Source: Halocaridina rubra (lineage: Eukaryota > Arthropoda > Malacostraca > Decapoda > Atyidae). From it: a DNA stretch of 64,000 nucleotides. The first letter of the stretch is position 1. Each line of letters starts with the position of its first letter. Of this stretch, positions 10,810 through 22,715 are shown piece by piece. The stretch is taken from assembly GCA_037179515.1 (NCBI GenBank), contig JAXCGZ010022658.1, positions 183,501-247,500 on the forward strand, read 5' to 3'. The notes under the pieces were generated by a model, which saw nothing but the letters and a program-made list of their open reading frames with translations, ran no database searches and was not told the DNA's origin. The position numbers and the translations under genes are program-made.

Positions 10810-11015
10810 TATTTTGCAGCCATGCTCGGTGTTTGTCTCGAGCTATTGGTGTACTAATTCTAGGATGGAAATTTCTGTCGAGATAATAATATTATTTTTA
10901 TAGACGGGTGGGATCACCTCACTAGTAGAAAGTATAGATATGCAAGGGATGGAGTTTATATTTCTAGTACAGGTGTCTCGGTATTGGCTGGTTTGATAAT
11001 TAGAAAGGGGGGGGG
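10810..11015 (+). pseudogene. CR1-like LINE ORF1, SGNH-hydrolase domain, part 2
   Basis: Continuation of the domain begun at 5293. With two small frameshifts the plus strand gives LSRAIGV, then NSRM, then NFCRDNNIIFIDGWDHL and YARDGVYISSTGVSVLAGL. In intact relatives the block V signature is DGVHL. Here the catalytic His position reads Tyr (DGVYI). A run of Gs at about 11007-11016 follows the end of the domain. Joined across the I-clade insertion, the two parts cover GDS block I to block V. Confidence 0.72.
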
Positions 11016-11159
11016 GCAGATAGAAATATTGATTGGCAGCAACTGAATAATAGTTGTCAGAGAAATTAGTCAGTAAAGGTTCTGTATATAGTGAGTTTAA
11101 TAACTGGGAGTTTAAGGATAATTACCATTTGGTAAATAGACCAAACATTAACAAAAAGG

Positions 11160-11566
11160 GATCAACTGAAGAATCTCCCCCAGACCTACCCAGGGGTGAT
11201 ATTCTTCACCTGATCTGAGTTAGGGGGGAAATTCTTCAGTACTGTCTGCCTGTTTGTTTATCAATCTGTTTAGGTTTGGTTAGATTAGGTTAGGTTAAGT
11301 TGGGTTAGGTCTTTATTTCGTTATTGAAATTCATCCATCCATCCATATATTCCAAGGTAGATAAACAGCCAGACCTAGCCTAACCTAACCAAACCTAACC
11401 TAACCTAACCTAACCCAACCTAATCTAACACATCCCTTCAGTCCTTCCCATATGACATGTCACAACACTCCCCATCTTTAGTTTCTCTCTGAAATTGTTA
11501 CGCCGGGCACTCTGAGGGGGGAGATTCTTCAGTTGATCTCAGTTGGGGGAGATTCTTCAGTTGATC
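11160..11566. mobile_element. foldback MITE with GATCAACTGAAGAATC termini
   Basis: The left end GATCAACTGAAGAATCTCCC (11160-11179) is repeated in inverted orientation at the right end, twice in tandem (about 11516-11538 and 11545-11566). Flanks ACAAAAAG and ACAAAAAA could be a target-site duplication. The interior carries TTAGG-like repeats on one side and CCTAA-like repeats on the other. No ORF. It lies between ORF1 and ORF2 of the CR1-like LINE. Confidence 0.7.
11271..11427. repeat. inverted telomere-like runs inside the MITE
   Basis: 11271-11310 is rich in TTAGG-type units (GGTTAGATTAGGTTAGGTTA). 11365-11427 holds about ten CCTAA-type units (CCTAACCTAACCAAACCTAA). Together they form an imperfect hairpin. 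TTAGG is the arthropod telomere repeat, but these short degenerate runs are interstitial. Confidence 0.75.
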
Positions 11567-11574
11567 TACAAAAA

Positions 11575-14515
11575 AAGAGTAGCCACAAGATGGAAAAGCA
11601 TAGAGAAAGCTTAAAGGTATATTATACAAATAGCCGTAGTTTAGGTAACAAGATAGAGGACTGAGAGTCATAGCAAGCAGGGAGGGACCGGATATAATAT
11701 GCATTAGTCAAAGTTGGAATAATTTAGAGAGTAAACATCTTAAAATTTAATACATAATTAATGGATATAAACTTTATAATGCGGATCGCAGCGCTGGTAG
11801 GATATGAGGAGGGGTAATCATATATATAAAAGACAGCCTCAAAAGTTGCATTAAGTCTGAAATTAAGACAAATCTAAATTTAGAAACTTTATAGGTAGAA
11901 ATTAAAAATAATACAGAAAATCTTGTTGTAGGAGTAGTCTACAGACCACTGAATCTACACAGTTTGAATTCGCAAATTATATATGACAAGATGGCTAAAG
12001 TGTCCAGGTCAAATAGAATTTGCATTGTAGGTAATTTTAATTTTAGTAATAAAAACTGGGAAACCATAACAGGTGATAGTGGCTCTAAGGAGTTATTAGA
12101 AGTAGTAGAAGACAATTTCCTTTCTCAGCATGCACTAGAAGCAACACGGGGGATTAATATATTGGATTTAGTTCTCATTAATAGAGAAAATATGGTTACA
12201 ACTTAAGAGATGAACCATTGGGTAACAGTGATCATAAATCCATTAGATTCAACTTAATTTTCAAGGAAACTATTAAGGAAAATAAGAGAACTGTTTCAAA
12301 CTTTAGAGCAAGAGATTTTGAGGGGTTCAAAACTAAATTATCTAATGAGGTCTGGGAAGGGATTTCTGGAGTACACAGGTGGGCGGTTAATCCAGCAGGT
12401 CAGGTCGCAGATAGCAGATTATTCCAGGAAGGGGGTACCACAGGTCAAGGATTAGCTCAAGATGAGATAAATACAGTAAATTGTCTCACAGGTAATAATA
12501 GCAGTCCGTCAGTTATTATAAATTTGGATGAAGAATATAACAATTTTGTCACAACTCTTCAGAATAGTCTGAAAGACTATATTCCCATGAAACAATTCAG
12601 ATCAAGAAAAAATTACCCTAAATGGATGGACAACAGAAGAAAGAATCTTATAGGTATTAAAAGAGGAATATACAGGAGACTAAAACGAGGTGAAGAGCCG
12701 TTGAGGCAGCAATATATAGTTATACAGGGAAGTTAAAAAGAAAGAGTCGAAAAGAAAATGCGAAATTAAAATAGCAAAAGAAGCTAAAGATAACCCTAAA
12801 GGCTTTTATCAACATTATCAGACTAAATTTAAGGAAAAGGTTGGACCAGTTGAAGTAGCCAACGGTCATATCACGGATGGTGATGGAGAGATGTGTACAT
12901 GTTTAAATGAATATTTTTAATCTGTATTTACCAATGAAAACTTGGAATATATTCCAGACGTAGAATCCATATACACTGACAGTCCCGATAATATACTTAG
13001 TACAATAAATATTACGAGGGAGGATGTAATAAAAGAAATAGATAAATTAAAGGCTCATATATATATCCAGGACCTGATGAAATATATGCTAGTTTATTAA
13101 AGGAACGCAAGGCAGAGCTTAGTCCACTAACTGCATTATTTAATTATTCAATAAAATTAGGATCGGTACCCATGGAGTGGAAATTGGCAGATGTGGTACC
13201 AATATTTAAACAAAGAGAACGGGTTAAAAAGAAAAAGAATAGGCCTGTAAGTTTAACGTCAACAGTGGGTAAGATTCTAGAAACCATCATTGCAAATAAA
13301 AAAAGGCAACATCTAAAATTACACAGACTGATAAAACTCTCACAACACGGGTTTCTGAAGGAGAGTTTCGTGTCTTACAAGCTTACTGTCTTTTTACTCA
13401 GAAGTTTACGAGGCAGTAGAGTGGCAAAGAGTACGATACAGTATATCTAGTTATTACTAACTCTTTTGATAGAGTTCCTCATAAGAGCTAGTTAAAAAGC
13501 TTGAAGCTCATGGCATAGGAGAGGATTTTTTCAGATGGATCAAAGAATGGTTAATGGACAGGAAACAGAGGGTTTGTATGAGTGGAGAGAAATCGGTGTG
13601 GGGTTCAGTTACCAGCGAGGTACCACAAGTCTCGGTACTTGGTCCTCTATTATTTATTATATACCTAAATGATCTGGATTCGGATATCAGTAGTAACCTA
13701 AGTAAATTCACATATGGCACTAAAATAGGTAGAATTATAAATGGAAAAGAAGATATCCATGCTTTACAAGAAGATCTAAATAAATTATTTGAGTGGTCGG
13801 AGAAATGGCAATTGGAATTTAATGTTGAAAACTGTAAAGTAGTAAAAATGGGTACTATAACAGACAATGCAAGTTATAAGCTAAATAACCATGAAATCAT
13901 GAGCTCTCAGTGTGAGAGGGATTTAGGTGTTCTTGTGAGTAGTAATCTTAAGCCAATAGAGCAATCTACTGCTGTTAGAAATAAAGCAAACAAAATTTTA
14001 GGATTTGTCTCAAAAGTGTTAGCAATTAGACGGAAAAGGTTATTTTACAGCTCTATCTTGCTTTAGTTAGGCCCCATCTAGATTATGCTATGCAATTCAG
14101 GTCACCCTATTATAGGATGCAAATTAAATCCTTGGAGAGAGTGCAGCGAAGAATGACCAAGATGATACACAATATCAGAAATCTATCTTATAAGACAGAC
14201 TAAAAAAAACTTAATATGCACTCTCTAGAGAGGCGAAGAGTTAGAGGGGATATGGTTGAGGTGTATAAATTGTTTAAAAGGATTAACAAGGGTGATATTA
14301 ATAAAGTTTTAAAAATTCATGATCACACCAGAACTCGAAATAAAGGGTTTAAACTTGATAAATTTAGGTTCAGAAAGGAAACTGGTAAAAATTGGTTATA
14401 AAATAGAGTAGCTAATACATGGAACAGGCTTCCTAGTAGTATAATAAATGCCAATACCTTAGACGCCTTCAAATGTAGGTTAGATAGGCATATGACAGAT
14501 GAAGGGTGGGCCTAG
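11575..14515 (+). pseudogene. CR1-like LINE ORF2 (endonuclease and RT), decayed
   Basis: A reverse-transcriptase polyprotein broken by several stops and frameshifts. Endonuclease pieces: VYYTNSRSLGNKIEDL near 11610, GVVYRPLNLHSLNSQ near 11930, VGNFNFSNKNW at about 12030 and GNSDHKSIRFNL at 12220. RT pieces: EWKLADVVPIFKQRERV at 13175, PVSLTSTVGKILE at 13240, VSVLGPLLFIIYLNDLDSD at 13630 and EWSEKWQLEFNVENCKVVKMG at 13790. The catalytic FADD box has become FTYG (about 13708), so the enzyme is dead. C-terminal pieces (SLERRRVRGDMVEVYKLF) lie near 14220. The order matches the LINE copies at 15.6 and 35.4 kb, but the family is different. Confidence 0.88.
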
Positions 14516-14820
14516 GTACCTGTTATTCTCCCATGACTGCGGATACAGGAAGGGCAGGAGGGCGTAACACATTCTCATCCTTGCTGTGGAGAAAAGTTGG
14601 TGACGAGGACTAACACTAGTAGACAACAATCCCAATGAAGGCTAGCGGTACTGAGGGCGTTTGTCGAATGGAAAAAATGATAATTTTTAGTTGAAGAATC
14701 ATAAAAAAAAGTAGAGTAGAGTAGAATATGTTTAACATGCTGAGATTATCAGTCAAAAGTGGAACTGCCTCGTGTGTGTCGGTAGGCATGTTGCAGTGTC
14801 TTTTTTTCTTATGTTCTTAA
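14516..14820 (+). mobile_element. 3' UTR and end of the CR1-like LINE
   Basis: Non-coding tail after the RT remnants, ending TTCTTATGTTCTTAA at 14820. It aligns in inverted orientation with 18922-19241, which shows that both are 3' ends of one family. The motif GAGAAAAGTTGGTGACGAGG occurs in both. Confidence 0.8.
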
Positions 14821-14845
14821 ACACACATACATATAAACAAATATC

Positions 14846-15060
14846 ACATTACCATATGTGAAAACATGAATCATTTTTACCCTCGACCGGGACTTGAACC
14901 TGGGACTTATTAGTACTAAGCCAAAGCGCTACCAACTACACCACAGAAGGTCTAAAAGGGAAACAGACCTTACGGTTTATATCTGCTGTACTAGGAATGA
15001 ACGCATACTATCTGAATGCCACTATGTTCATATTACAGTTTGCCCCAACCTCACTCGTGG
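14846..15060 (-). mobile_element. SINE family C, copy 1
   Basis: On the reverse strand, a head containing a B-box (CCAGGTTCAAGTCCCGGTCG; one mismatch to GGTTCGAGTCC) and an A-box-like TGTAGTTGGTAGCGC. It is homologous to the adjacent copy at 15121-15298, including the flanking ATTACCATATGTGAAAACAT side. The far end (15040-15120) is not shared with copy 2. Confidence 0.8.
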
Positions 15061-15120
15061 TTCAGTTTTCACATTTAATTCAACTCCCAATCTCATTCGG
15101 GACCAGCAATAATCAAATAA

Positions 15121-15396
<276 letters not shown>

Positions 15397-15806
15397 ACTG
15401 TGTGGGTCAAGATTTATCCAATCGATCTCTTTATGATTAAAGTCTCCCATAATCAAAATCCTACATTTTTTTTCCCGTGCCATGTTAACAACTGATTTTA
15501 TGACTTCAATAGTACCTATATGACTTTCCTCATAAACTTCAAGCCTATTTTGGTTCCTTGGTGGGTTGTATACAACAGTTATTATAATGCTCTCTGACCC
15601 AGAGCATTATAATAACTGTTGTATACAACCCACCAAGGAACCAAAATAGGCTTGAAGTTTATGAGGAAAGTCATATAGGTACTATTGAAGTCATAAACTC
15701 AGTTGTTAACATGGCACGGGAAAAAAAAAGTAGGATTTTGATTATGGGAGACTTTAATCATAAAGAGATAGATTGGATAAATCTTGACCCACACAGTGGT
15801 GAGGAC
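15397..15806. repeat. about 200-bp inverted repeat (palindrome) at LINE A 5' end
   Basis: 15397-15593 is the reverse complement of 15601-15806 with about three mismatches and a 7-base spacer (CTGACCC). Both arms encode the endonuclease segment from TVVYNPPRNQNR to NLDPHSG. Confidence 0.93.
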
Positions 15807-18062
15807 TCATTCGGGGCAAGATTCCAAGGTTGCGTACAAGGGAATTTCCTACACCAACATGTAATGGAACCAACAAGGGCCAGGGGTGGGGATGAGCCAT
15901 CACTACTTGATCTAGTGTTCACAGATAATGTGTTGGATATTGAAAAAAATGAGTATGAACCACCAATTGGAAAGAGTGACCACTGTGTGTTGTTGATGGA
16001 GTATATCATTGAAGATATTCTTCCTGAGAGTAGAGGCACTGAGGACATGAGGAGGAACTATCCGAAAGGAGATTACATCAAAATGAATGAGCTTTTTGCA
16101 GTTATTGACTGGAGAACCTTATTTTACAACAAATCTGTACAAGAAATGTATGACATCTTTTGTGAGAAATATGGGAAGATAGTAGATTGCTGCATACCTG
16201 TCACCAAAGTAGGTGTAATTCATGCCAGAGATAAATGGTTTAATAATGGGTGTAAAAGAGCTAAGGAGTGGAGAGACAAATGCTGGAAAAGGCATAGGAG
16301 GAGAAAAAACATAAATGCCTGGCAAACCTACAAAAGAGCAAGAAATGACTACCTAAGTAAAAGGAGAGAGGCAGCGAGAGACTATGAGAGGGACATCACC
16401 AGGAAGGCTAAAGAAAATCCCAAGCTTTTCCACAGCTTTATCAGAGGAAAACTGAAGGTAAAAGGACAGGTTTTAAGGCTAAAGAGAGCGGATGGAAGCA
16501 TCACTGAGACGGATGAAGAGATCTGCAAAGAATTAAACAAGGAGTTTCAGTCAGTATTTACAGTAGAAAATACCCCACCCCCTCAGATTGCAGTGATAGA
16601 AGCTCAAGGGCCGGTATTAGAGAACATCAACCTTACAGCCACAGAGGTATGCAAAGCGCTGATGGATTTAGATGTTCATAAAGCTACAGGTCCTGATGAC
16701 ATATCCCCTCATGTGCTTAAAAAATGCGCAAACACAATATCAGTGGCACTAAGTATCATATTTAAGGAGTCACTGGAGTCGGGGGAGATTCCAAAATGCT
16801 GGAAACAAGCAAATGTGATACCTATCTTCAAAAAGGGAAGGAGGGATACGGCTCTGAACTATAGACCAGTTTCCTTGACCAGCATAGTTTGCAAAGTTAT
16901 GGAGAAACTACTAAGGAAACATATCTCTCTTCACTTGGAATCCTTCAACTTTTTGTCAGTGAGGCAACATGGCTTCAGAGAAGGTAGATCAACAGTAACA
17001 AACTTATTAGAATTTTATGATGAGGTAAGCCAAATCTTACAGGAAAGAGAGGGCTGGGCAGATTGCATATTCCTAGACTTCCAGAAAGCGTTTGACACTG
17101 TTCCACATGGGAGACTTATTAGGAAGCTGCAATCAATGGCTAGAATAGGTGGAAATGTTTTGGAATGGATAAAAACTTACTTAGAAGGAAGGGAACAGAG
17201 GGTTAGAGTAAGACACTCAGTGTCTGAATGGAGAAGAGTTAGTAGTGGAGTTCCACAGGGTTCAGTTTTAGGGCCACTTTTGTTCCTTGTATATGTAAAT
17301 AACCTACCAGAGTCTGTAAATTCATTCATGAATATGCTTGCAGATGATGCAAAGATTGTGAAGAAAGTAAAAAACGAGAACAATGGTAGAGAACTTCAGG
17401 AGGATCTAAATAATCTGCATGAGTGGTCAGAAAAGTGGCTAATGAAATTCAATACTTCAAAATGTAAGGTAATGAGAATGGGTACAAGTGCAAGAAGGCC
17501 CAAGCTTGACTACTCGGTGGCTGGAGTACAACTTCAAGAGACAGAAAATGAGAGAGATCTAGGAGTAAACATACTGGCAGATTTGTCTCCAGAAATACAT
17601 ATAAATGGCATAGTAAGGGCAGCATATGCATTCTTATCAAATGTAAGGGTAGCCTTCAGGCACATGGACAAGGAAATGTTCAGAAATATTTATGTTACCT
17701 ATGTGAGGCCAAAACTCGAATATGCAGCCCCCTTTTGGAATCCGCACTTGAAAAAGCACATAGCTAAGCTTGAAAAAGTTCAAAGACATGCCACGAAACT
17801 GGTGCCAGAAATACACAATCTCAGTTATGATGAGAGGCTGAGGGAATTAGACTTACCATCACTCGAAGCTAGAAGAGTGAGGGGGGATATGGTGACAGTC
17901 TTTAAATCCCTTCATGGTTATGATAGAGTGGATAGGGATCGATATTTTGATATGGCTGGCTCTAGAACTAGAGGTCATAGTTTGAAGCTTCGTAAGAAAA
18001 CTTCTTTGCAGGATGTAAGGAAATACTTTTTCAGTGTAAGAGTAGTTGATAATTGGAATTAG
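15603..18062 (+). pseudogene. LINE copy A ORF2, partial endonuclease plus RT
   Basis: The frame is open from 15603 (first ATG 15711) through about 820 codons. It lacks the endonuclease N-terminus. Seen: LIMGDFNHKEIDW, LLDLVFTDN and KSDHCVLLMEY (C-terminal endonuclease motifs). The RT follows: KATGPDDISPHVLKK, VIPIFKKGRRDTALNYRPV, FLDFQKAFDTVPHGRL, SSGVPQGSVLGPLLF, and a palm box reading LADD where copy B has FADD. The C-terminal LPSLEARRVRGDMV is typical of CR1-group RTs. The frame ends in a TAG at 18060-18062 where copy B has Trp, losing about 25 residues. The missing 5' part, the Leu at the RT box and the nonsense codon make it non-functional. Confidence 0.92.
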
Positions 18063-18225
18063 CTAAGCGAGGAGGTAGTTAATGGTATCTCAATCCATAG
18101 TTTTAAGGACAGGTATGATAAGTATCACTAAGTATAAAATGGAACCGATGAGGAGACGGGAAGATACGAGCTTTGGGCTCTTTCCCGTAAACACAATTAG
18201 GTAATCACAATTAGGTAATCACACA

Positions 18226-18640
18226 CATAATATTTGAAGTCAATGGCAAATCTCAGAGAGGCCAAATGTGTCTTTAATCTGCTAATTGTCACTAATTTGA
18301 TATAAAAGTGGCCATTAAAGATCAACTAATATACTCTTTAAATCCTTGACAAAATGTCTCAGATAACAGGATCAATTGTAAATAAGTCTTTATGTATACT
18401 GAAACTTTTCATCAAGGGATTAGAGAGGGTTTAAGAAATTTTCTACTTACCACATTATTATATTTAAGAATTACTGAAGATATTTGCAGTTATTTTGCCG
18501 AATCAATATACAAAGAGGCTTATTTATGGGAGCTGCTGGTCCGGGCTGGATTGATGCTATATCATCCCGTTTCCTAAGTTAATGATTGGTCTGCAGAAAA
18601 GTCGACACTGATGGGCGGCAGTGGGTACTTACCGTAAATT
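18226..18640 (+). repeat. left arm of a diverged inverted repeat
   Basis: It aligns by eye with the reverse complement of 20590-20890. Shared blocks: TTGAAGTCAATGGCAAATCT, TTAAAGATCAACTAATATAC, GGATCAATTGTAAATAAG and CACTGATGGGCGGCAGTGGG. The left arm has about 140 extra bases (18387-18525). It may be a foldback element or two opposed copies of one repeat. It brackets a decayed LINE. Confidence 0.65.
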
Positions 18641-18644
18641 AAGA

Positions 18645-20455
18645 GAATGATTGTCAAAGAAGAGTGTGGGTTCAGGAAACAAAGATGTGCAGATCAGGTG
18701 TTTCTGGTAAGGCACGTGTGTAAGAAGTTCTTAGTGTAAGGTAGAAACAGTTTTTAGGCCTGTATGAACTTAGAGAAAGAGTGAGGGTTGGTAGAGAAGC
18801 TTTGTGGAGTGTGTTTCGGCTCTATGGAATAAGTGGAAGTTTGTTGAATGCGATAAAAAGTTTTAACATGAAAAGCATAGAGCGGGTGAGAGTCGGGAAT
18901 GGTATGAGTGATTAGTTTACGTCAAGAACATTAGAAAAGAGGACACTGCAACATACCTACTAGCACACACGAGGCAGTTCCATTTTTGACTGATGATCTC
19001 AACATGTCAAACATATTCTAGTCTACTCTATTTTTTTTTTTATCATCCTTCAACTAATAATTATAATTTTTTTTCCATTCGACAAATGCCCTCAGTACAG
19101 CTATCCTTCATTAGGATCGTTGTCTACCAGTGTTAGTCCTCGTCACCAACTTTTCTCCACAGCTAGAGGGGGAACGTGTTACGCCCTCCTTCCCCACCTG
19201 AATCTGCAGTCGGAGGGAGAACTACAGATACCTAGGCACAGGTGTAGGTGCAGGGGTCGCTAAGCACAAGGTTGTGTGATGTCGCCATGGTTGTTTAATG
19301 TATATCTGGCTGGAGTGGAAAGGGAAGTAAATGAAACAGTATTAGACAGAGGCTTGGACTTTGTGGGTGAGTATGGAAGGTTGTGAAAACTGAATTATTT
19401 GCTATATGCAGATAACACAGAACTGGTGGCTGACACTGAGAATGAACTGAATCATTTGGTGATTGAATTTGTTAAGGTGTGTGAAAGAAGGAAATTGCTG
19501 GTGAATACTGGTAAAAGTAAAGTCTTGAGATGCACAAGCAGTGTTAATGGTGGGAGATTGAATGTAGGAATGAACGGGGAGTTCACAGGTATCAAGGAAT
19601 GGAAGACTGGATGCGGAGGGAAGTCATGGAGTGCAGGAAACGAGAAAATGTTTAGGCGGGGTCATAAGGGTGATGAAAAATCTGTATTTGAAAATGAATG
19701 CAAAGAGAAGGATATATGAAGGTGTGATTGTGCTGGTAGCGTTGTATGGAGCAGACACTAAGAATGCAAGAGCGGATGAAAAGAACAAGTTAGTTGTAAT
19801 TGAAATGAGGTACTGGAGTAGTATGATTTGTGTATTTATATCTAGAATAGATAGAGTAAGAAATTAGGAGGTCTGGGAGAGAACGGGTACTGACAGAAAC
19901 CTGTCGGATAGGTTAGGTCAGAGAATATTAACTTGGTTTGGACATATGGTTAGGATGGGAGATGAACGAATAGCGAAGAGAGCGTGGAGTGCAAAAGTGG
20001 TTGGAGTTAGGCCAAGAGGAAGACCCAGCTAGAATTAGATGAATGTATGACATGAAAAGAGCATTGGATATGTATGGAATGTCAGTGGAGCAGAGAAGAG
20101 AGTGTGCAAGAGACAGAAATGAGTAGAGAAAGATTGTGTATAGGTTACACGGGCCAAAAGGATTTCTTACACTTGCTAGCACAGTGAACTGTGATGGACG
20201 GGTGTGATGGAAGTTGCCAGGTGATGAAGCGACGGTGGTAAAACAGCTGCAGCTTTCGGACCTCACTGTAGCTCATCTTTGCATGCCTACTTTATGGGTG
20301 ACTCAAGCAGGGTAGAAGAGGAAAAATGTGGCAATCCTTTATCCCCAAGGAGCTTAGATAAATAGTTGAGATATGTGTGGATCGTAGCTCGGCTACCCCC
20401 TTTACAAGGGGGAATGGGACCATGTGCATTAATTGATAGAGCCTAGGCTAACACA
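18645..20455 (+). pseudogene. decayed RTE-like LINE reverse transcriptase
   Basis: RT motifs in several frames with stops: EECGFRKQRCADQVFLVRH at 18660, EALWSVFRLYGISG near 18800, VRVGNGMSD near 18890, a degraded QGCVMSPW region near 19270, LLYADNTELVADTENELN at 19397 (FADD/YADD box as YADN) and CERRKLLVNTGKSKVLRC at 19480. The end region reads LTWFGHMVRMGDERIAKRAW near 19930 and RRECARDRNEW near 20090, as in RTE-type elements. The 3' UTR to about 20455 contains TTTATCCCCAAGGAGCTTAG. A CR1 3' fragment (18922-19241) interrupts it between VGNGMSD and the QG motif. Clade assignment is tentative. Confidence 0.75.
18922..19241 (-). mobile_element. 5'-truncated CR1-like LINE, 3' end only
   Basis: Reverse complement of the 14516-14820 tail, including CGTGTTACGCCCTCC, CTCGTCACCAACTTTTCTCC and GAGGCAGTTCC (plus-strand readings). 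It sits inside the RTE-like RT, a nested insertion. Identity to the other tail is high but not complete. Confidence 0.85.
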
Positions 20456-20589
20456 ATTAGCCCATTCCCTTTGAGTATATATCATGATCACTGTCTGCTA
20501 TATTTGAATATTTCTGGGATTTCACTACACATTGTTGCATGATACTGTACTGCAGCATATCGTTAAAAGTTTGGCATTTCCTATATTTT

Positions 20590-21020
<431 letters not shown>

Positions 21021-21289
21021 AATCTTCCCTTGTTACTCTCACTCTAGCTGTGATCATCTGTCTACCTTGAGTGTTTTCCCTTTTAATTGGGGGGTAGCTG
21101 AAATAAAAGAGAAAACAATAAGGTGATTACTTTGCTCTATGGGCAATGACGAGGAAGCTAGCGACCGTTCAAATGGCACTGCTGGAGTGCCACAGCCCAT
21201 CCTTCCGGCTCTTCCACAACCTGTGTCGCTTCACAATTGCCAGCTCCCCAACCGCCCCTACCACAGGGCTACATGTGATCGTGATTTCT

Positions 21290-21443
<154 letters not shown>

Positions 21444-21655
21444 GTTGTTGATGTTATGATTTGTACGTAGCTATAGTTAAGCATTCCCCGTCCTTCCATT
21501 TTTTTTTTTGGGGGGGGATCCATTATTTTCCATGTTCTTGGGCGAGTGGCAATTTTTAAATGTGCAATGGTTGCCAATGCTAATGCCATATTTTCTCTAG
21601 CACATTTTAGAGCATTATTGACATGAGCATCACCATCAGGGTTATTTAATTGCGA

Positions 21656-21658
21656 TTG

Positions 21659-21750
<92 letters not shown>
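21656..21750. repeat. (AAT)n microsatellite
   Basis: About 31 AAT units, in the opposite sense to the TTA run 200 bases to the left. Confidence 0.98.
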
Positions 21751-21751
<1 letters not shown>

Positions 21752-22414
21752 GTCTTCTTATCTTTAATGTGTATTGCATTCTCAACCTTATTATCCCATA
21801 CTCCTCACTAAAAGCCAAATTTTTATTTTTAACTCGTTATTATGAATCATAATCTGTTATTAAAGAATATTAATATTTGGGATCTTCATTGCAATATTGT
21901 TAAATGTACAAAAAATATATTTAAACTTCAAAGTACTAAAACAGTGGTGATTTTCCCATCTTCTCTCAGATTTTTTTATATGCTTTGATAAAAATTCTTG
22001 CAATGCTTATATATACATTTGTTGATTTGCAATATTTTAAATATTTTATATTGTAGAACATTGTTGTTATTCCTCAGTTCTTTGATTTCGAAGACAAATA
22101 AAAAGGAGTTTTTTTTTTTATAGTACACTTATTGCTAGTCACTCACATTTGTAATATTGCATGCTTGATTGATGACTAATGTAATGGTGAAACTTTGAAC
22201 AACGGAGGAGAGGCGTTGTTCGTCAATTGCTGGTTTATTTTTATAGTACTTCTAGAAACATTGCCTTCATTTATAGTGTATTCCACTCTACCAACTGCAG
22301 ACATCTTGTATATTCGTGTTTTGGTTAGTATTTTGCCTCTTTCATTTATGAAACAAACTAGGTAGAAAACCGGTTCTATTATTTGTAAATGTTCTTTCAG
22401 TATTGGTTTGGGGG
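21751..22414. other. AT-rich DNA, nothing recognised
   Basis: No ORF, repeat family or RNA signal that I could support. Confidence 0.6.
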
Positions 22415-22715
22415 TTTGAAGCTGGAAGCGCAGTAGCGAAGTGATTCGAGTAATCGACTCTGAAAATGACAGACTCGCGATCGATCCCACAGCAGGGTCT
22501 TAGGAAGGTAGTCCAGCCTTAGCCCAGCTTCAACTTATCCGCCCTCCCTAATGGGGATTACTACTGACACGTAAACAAACTTTTGAATAATGATTTCAAT
22601 GATTTGAATTTGGGTGGATTGGTTAAATTCTGTTCCATAGATATTGGATATTAAATTGCAGGAGGGTTATGGATGGATGCAATGTCAGTCAATATCCAGT
22701 CTTAGCATGTATTTT
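22415..22715 (+). mobile_element. SINE family A, full-length copy
   Basis: The head contains AAGCGCAGTAGCGAAGTG and the B-box-like CGCGATCGATCCC at 22477-22489. A middle CCAGCCTTAGCCCAGCTTC and a tail GATATTAAATTGCAGGAGGG follow. Head, middle and tail all match the minus-strand copy at 3541-3860. Confidence 0.7.

Larger units (their letters stand above)
15397..18215 (+). mobile_element. LINE copy A (CR1/Jockey-group) with inverted 5' segment
   Basis: A 5'-truncated LINE of the family with tail units CACAATTAGGTAATCA (18189-18215). Its first 200 bases (15397-15600) are an internal piece in inverted orientation, directly followed by the same piece in direct orientation. CA repeats lie on both sides, so the inverted part seems to belong to the same insertion. 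It is near-identical to copy B (35.4-38.3 kb), so both insertions are young. Confidence 0.88.

Noticed and set aside
10810..11016. Extension of the I-clade ORF1 upstream of 10797
   Set aside because: The minus frame stays open with one TAG, but the plus strand there encodes the SGNH domain end of the host LINE, and a target-site duplication marks the boundary.
11365..11427. Chromosome end or true telomere
   Set aside because: Only about ten imperfect CCTAA units, facing a TTAGG run, inside a MITE and surrounded by LINE sequence.
18392..18577. Short ORF of 61 codons as a gene
   Set aside because: Falls within the extra 140 bases of the left inverted-repeat arm; no recognisable features.
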